The position numbers were made by a program, and so were the translations under genes. 7,301 bases of DNA from assembly GCA_964640775.1 (NCBI GenBank), contig CAZXIT010000043.1:1-7301 (forward strand), written 5' to 3'. Each line of letters begins with the position of its first letter. The first letter of the stretch is position 1. Below, in pieces: positions 5,357 to 7,301 of the stretch. This DNA is from CAYMUN01 sp964640775 (GTDB lineage: Bacteria; Patescibacteriota; Saccharimonadia; Saccharimonadales; UBA4665). Below the pieces are notes generated by a model. That model worked only from the letters and a program-made list of their open reading frames with translations, was not told where the DNA came from and made no database searches.

Positions 5357-6256
5357 ATGTCTGCCGATGTACGCAACAATCCTTTGAGGCAGCTGGTCGG
5401 CAATCCCTTGGAGACAACTGTAGACTTCATAGATCGCAAGCTGCCTTGGGTCACTCCCAATCTTGTGACACTGGCCAGCACAGCAGGCATGCTGGCACTG
5501 GATTATCTGGTTGTTCGCTACCCGGATCATGGCTTTCCTATCGGGGTGGCTCAGACAGGCACAGTTCTCGGTGATTTAGTCGATGGTGGTTTGGCCCGCA
5601 AAAAAGCGGCCAGAGAGAGCGGCTCTACAACCGTTTTTGGACAGCTGCTCGATAGCTTATCTGATAAGGCCCAGGAAGTTGCCCAAGGCGTCGCGCTGTC
5701 ACGGCGGGCAGCTAATCAGGGTGACCGGCTGGGTACCATACTGCATCTTAGCTCAGGCGTAACCGCACCGCTGCCAGCTTTGGCCCGTGCTAATGCCGAG
5801 AGACACGATATTGTGGTTGATGAAACTGGCGGCAAATTCGGCGGTAGCCGGCCAATGCGGGCCACTTTGGGTATTGTCTCCGTAGCGCTGCTGCATAACC
5901 GGCCGCGAACCGCGCATGCTGTCAGCGCCCTCATGACAGCTCAAAATATTGCAACCGCACTCCAGCGCCGCCAAGCAGTTAAGCCGGGTTCCCGCTATGC
6001 GCTTGGTGCGCTTGGTGATCCGGAGCAGATTGCCGCTTCGGCTCAGCGTTATCGTACCTTGCAGGTCGCCTCAGTGCTTGCTGGGGGCATCGGAGTTGGA
6101 CTGATGGCCCTAGACGCCAAGAATGCTCACCGAGCGGGCAATGACCAGCGCCAGGGTAAACACAGAGACCAGGGACTGGGAGGCCATCAGGGCCTTGGCC
6201 TGCAAGGTGATAGGACGGGTATCAGCCGGGGCAAAATTGACAGCATTGGTGACTGA
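5357..6256 (+). CDS. CDP-alcohol phosphatidyltransferase family protein
   Basis: A 299-aa protein, second gene of the operon. The signature is complete in its key residues: D73-x2-D76-G77-x2-A80-R81, then G95-x3-D99-x3-D103. The R81-G95 gap is 13 residues rather than 8, with KKAARESGSTTVF inserted. Hydrophobic segments near 35-53, 64-80 and 233-252 fit membrane helices, and a polar insert (about 150-170) lies between. The acceptor cannot be read. A GGGAG at 5343-5347, inside the end of the upstream gene, is a possible SD, 9 bases before the ATG. From residue 253 on, the protein is a Gly/Gln/His-rich tail whose DNA is the antisense of the conserved end of the convergent gene, so the last ~47 residues may be a non-conserved read-through extension. 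Confidence 0.75.
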   Translation: MSADVRNNPLRQLVGNPLETTVDFIDRKLPWVTPNLVTLASTAGMLALDYLVVRYPDHGFPIGVAQTGTVLGDLVDGGLARKKAARESGSTTVFGQLLDSLSDKAQEVAQGVALSRRAANQGDRLGTILHLSSGVTAPLPALARANAERHDIVVDETGGKFGGSRPMRATLGIVSVALLHNRPRTAHAVSALMTAQNIATALQRRQAVKPGSRYALGALGDPEQIAASAQRYRTLQVASVLAGGIGVGLMALDAKNAHRAGNDQRQGKHRDQGLGGHQGLGLQGDRTGISRGKIDSIGD

Positions 6257-6766
6257 CAGATAGAGGTAGTCGCCGAACTGCGGCTGCCAATGCGGAAATT
6301 CCGCTGCCATGTCTTGCTGGGTAAACTGGAAGTCTTTGTCATATTTTGACCAGGTAGTGCGGGTCAGCCCGGGACTGTCAATTTCCCAATACCAAAGCGC
6401 ATAGACAATAATGTTAGTCATAAAAATAGCAATAGCCGCCACCAGCAGCTCAAAGCCATTAAAACCAGTGTGATTGCTGATTAGCGAGTGCAGCACAAAC
6501 ACCAAGCCGCTGATGTTGGCAACTGAGATGAGGGCCAGTAAGATGATTGCGACAGCGCTATGCAGGCCTTTGGTTGCGGCCTGATGCATATTGGTCGTAA
6601 AACCGAGTACCACGGCCAGTACGACTTCAGTTAAAATGATCAAATACTGAGTACCGGGCAAAAAATCACTGCCAATATGGCGGGCAGCCAGCTGCAGCCC
6701 AATGGCCGCAAACAAAGCTAGCTGAGCCTGGAGCAGTTCGCCGCGACTAATGCGATGCTTCAGCAC
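6110..6766 (-). CDS. DUF1345-like five-helix membrane protein
   Basis: A 218-aa integral membrane protein with helices at about 12-29, 41-58, 68-94, 105-127 and 190-216. Between helices 4 and 5 lies YALWYWEID (122-130), then FPHW...FGDYLYLSVTNAVNFAPADTRP (157-185), then KALMASQSLVSV and ALVIAR. These are the marks of a widespread uncharacterised family often annotated DUF1345-like or membrane protein; some relatives look like ion-channel folds, but no selectivity filter is seen here. The start is the GTG at 6766, four bases after the stop of the 19-residue peptide gene, suggesting translational coupling; there is no SD of its own. The C-terminus ends where family members usually end, so it is genuine despite overlapping the opposite-strand gene. 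Confidence 0.75.
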   Translation of the reverse strand: MLKHRISRGELLQAQLALFAAIGLQLAARHIGSDFLPGTQYLIILTEVVLAVVLGFTTNMHQAATKGLHSAVAIILLALISVANISGLVFVLHSLISNHTGFNGFELLVAAIAIFMTNIIVYALWYWEIDSPGLTRTTWSKYDKDFQFTQQDMAAEFPHWQPQFGDYLYLSVTNAVNFAPADTRPITLQAKALMASQSLVSVFTLALVIARSVSILGV

Positions 6767-6770
6767 TGGC

Positions 6771-6830
6771 TTATTCTTTTGGTTTTTTGGGCTTTTTTAC
6801 GGCTTTGCGTTTGTCTTGGCCTTTGGACAT
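6771..6830 (-). CDS. 19-residue Lys-rich basic peptide (MSKGQDKRK family)
   Basis: The product is MSKGQDKRKAVKKPKKPKE. Ten of its 19 residues are Lys or Arg. A good SD, AAAAGGAG (6844-6837), lies 6 bases before the ATG. The stop of the upstream gene is 19 bases before, and the next gene starts 4 bases after the TAA, so it fits tightly in the operon. From memory, small proteins starting MSKGxDxxK with Lys/Pro-rich bodies occur in several bacteria, function unknown; nucleic-acid or ribosome contact is a guess from charge. It is too short for standard gene callers and could instead act as a coupling leader for the membrane protein. Confidence 0.65.
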   Translation of the reverse strand: MSKGQDKRKAVKKPKKPKE

Positions 6831-6849
6831 AATCGGCTCCTTTTACTTT

Positions 6850-7301
6850 TTAGTAGGGACAGGTTTTGGTCAGGGTGCGCAGTTTAATTGGTTCACGGTC
6901 AAGCACGAAGGCGTGGGTGTCCCAGTACTCCCGGCTAGCCTCGGTGGCGTCGTCAGTACCAGGGTTTGGCGGCCGCAGCGGACCGACCCAAGTATCGACC
7001 AGCTCGTACTCGCCATCTTCATCGCGCTTGAGCACGACACTAATGTGCTGGGTAGACAGTGGCTGGCCGTTTTTGACAAACCGCTTGTAAAGTTCGCCAT
7101 GCAGGGCCTGGGCATATAGGATGGTGTCTTTGTCAGAAGTCTCAACGACGTTAGCGCTGCCGACGGGACGGCCCATATCACGGTCGAAGTACATCTGGGG
7201 GCCTTTGACATTGGTCTGCTGGAGCAATTCTTTGACCAGCCCTACCAGGTAGGGGTGCTGCGCGATGCTGGCAGAGGCCTGTGAACCGATAAGGTTGATA
7301 T
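6850..7301 (-). CDS. C-terminal part of an unrecognised protein, cut by the window edge
   Basis: The frame is open from the TAA at 6850 to the window edge, giving 149 visible residues that begin INLIGSQASASIAQHPYLVGLVKELLQQ. The TTG at 7227 is therefore probably internal, not the start. Visible parts are a helical, amphipathic N-side segment, then a mixed alpha/beta domain with YFDRDMGRPVG, LHGELYKRFVKNGQPLSTQHISVVLKRDEDGEYELVDTWVGPLRPPNPG and a C-terminal TKTCPY. No membrane helix or signal peptide is seen in this part. The regular pattern HISVVLKRDEDGEYELVDTWVG looks like two adjacent beta strands. It is the first gene of the - strand operon with the 19-residue peptide and the membrane protein. 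I cannot assign a family. Confidence 0.7.
   Translation of the reverse strand, partial: INLIGSQASASIAQHPYLVGLVKELLQQTNVKGPQMYFDRDMGRPVGSANVVETSDKDTILYAQALHGELYKRFVKNGQPLSTQHISVVLKRDEDGEYELVDTWVGPLRPPNPGTDDATEASREYWDTHAFVLDREPIKLRTLTKTCPY

Noticed and set aside
1..7301. CRISPR array
   Set aside because: No set of regularly spaced direct repeats is present.

Overview
The window looks like chromosomal DNA of a candidate-phyla-radiation bacterium, most likely Candidatus Saccharibacteria (TM7). This is an inference from gene content: a large stand-alone DUF87/TraG-like ATPase with a long N-terminal domain, two adjacent CDP-alcohol phosphatidyltransferases, a very short Lys-rich peptide beginning MSKGQDKRK, and small membrane proteins with little or no Shine-Dalgarno (SD) sequence. 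Both TGA and TAA/TAG end reading frames, so there is no sign of the UGA recoding seen in some other CPR lineages. Typical GC is about 50%.

Layout from left to right. (1) Positions 67-884 hold two small + strand membrane proteins, with a probable terminator after the first. (2) Positions 885-1186 carry no convincing protein gene but strong RNA-like structure, best read on the - strand: a 14-bp perfect inverted repeat, a strong SD with a small ORF, and a long stem followed by T5. (3) Positions 1187-1819 (-) encode a secreted protein whose GC content and near-exclusive use of C/G-ending codons differ sharply from its neighbours. It looks like a recent acquisition from a high-GC (actinobacterial-type) genome. 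An AT-rich spacer (about 1920-2047) separates it from the next gene. (4) Positions 2048-4606 (-) encode the T4SS/TraG-like ATPase. (5) Positions 4607-4785 are a divergent promoter region with two overlapping - strand promoters and one + strand promoter. (6) Positions 4786-6256 (+) are a two-gene operon of CDP-alcohol phosphatidyltransferases, the first PgsA-like, with stop and start one base apart. (7) Positions 6110-7301 (-) are a three-gene operon entering from the right edge: the C-terminal part of an unrecognised protein, a 19-residue basic peptide, and a DUF1345-like five-helix membrane protein. The last of these overlaps the second phosphatidyltransferase tail to tail by 147 bp.

How the genes may work together: most products act at the cell envelope (lipid head-group transfer, integral membrane proteins, a translocation-type ATPase, an exported protein). 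The clearest accessory material is the 905-2047 segment.
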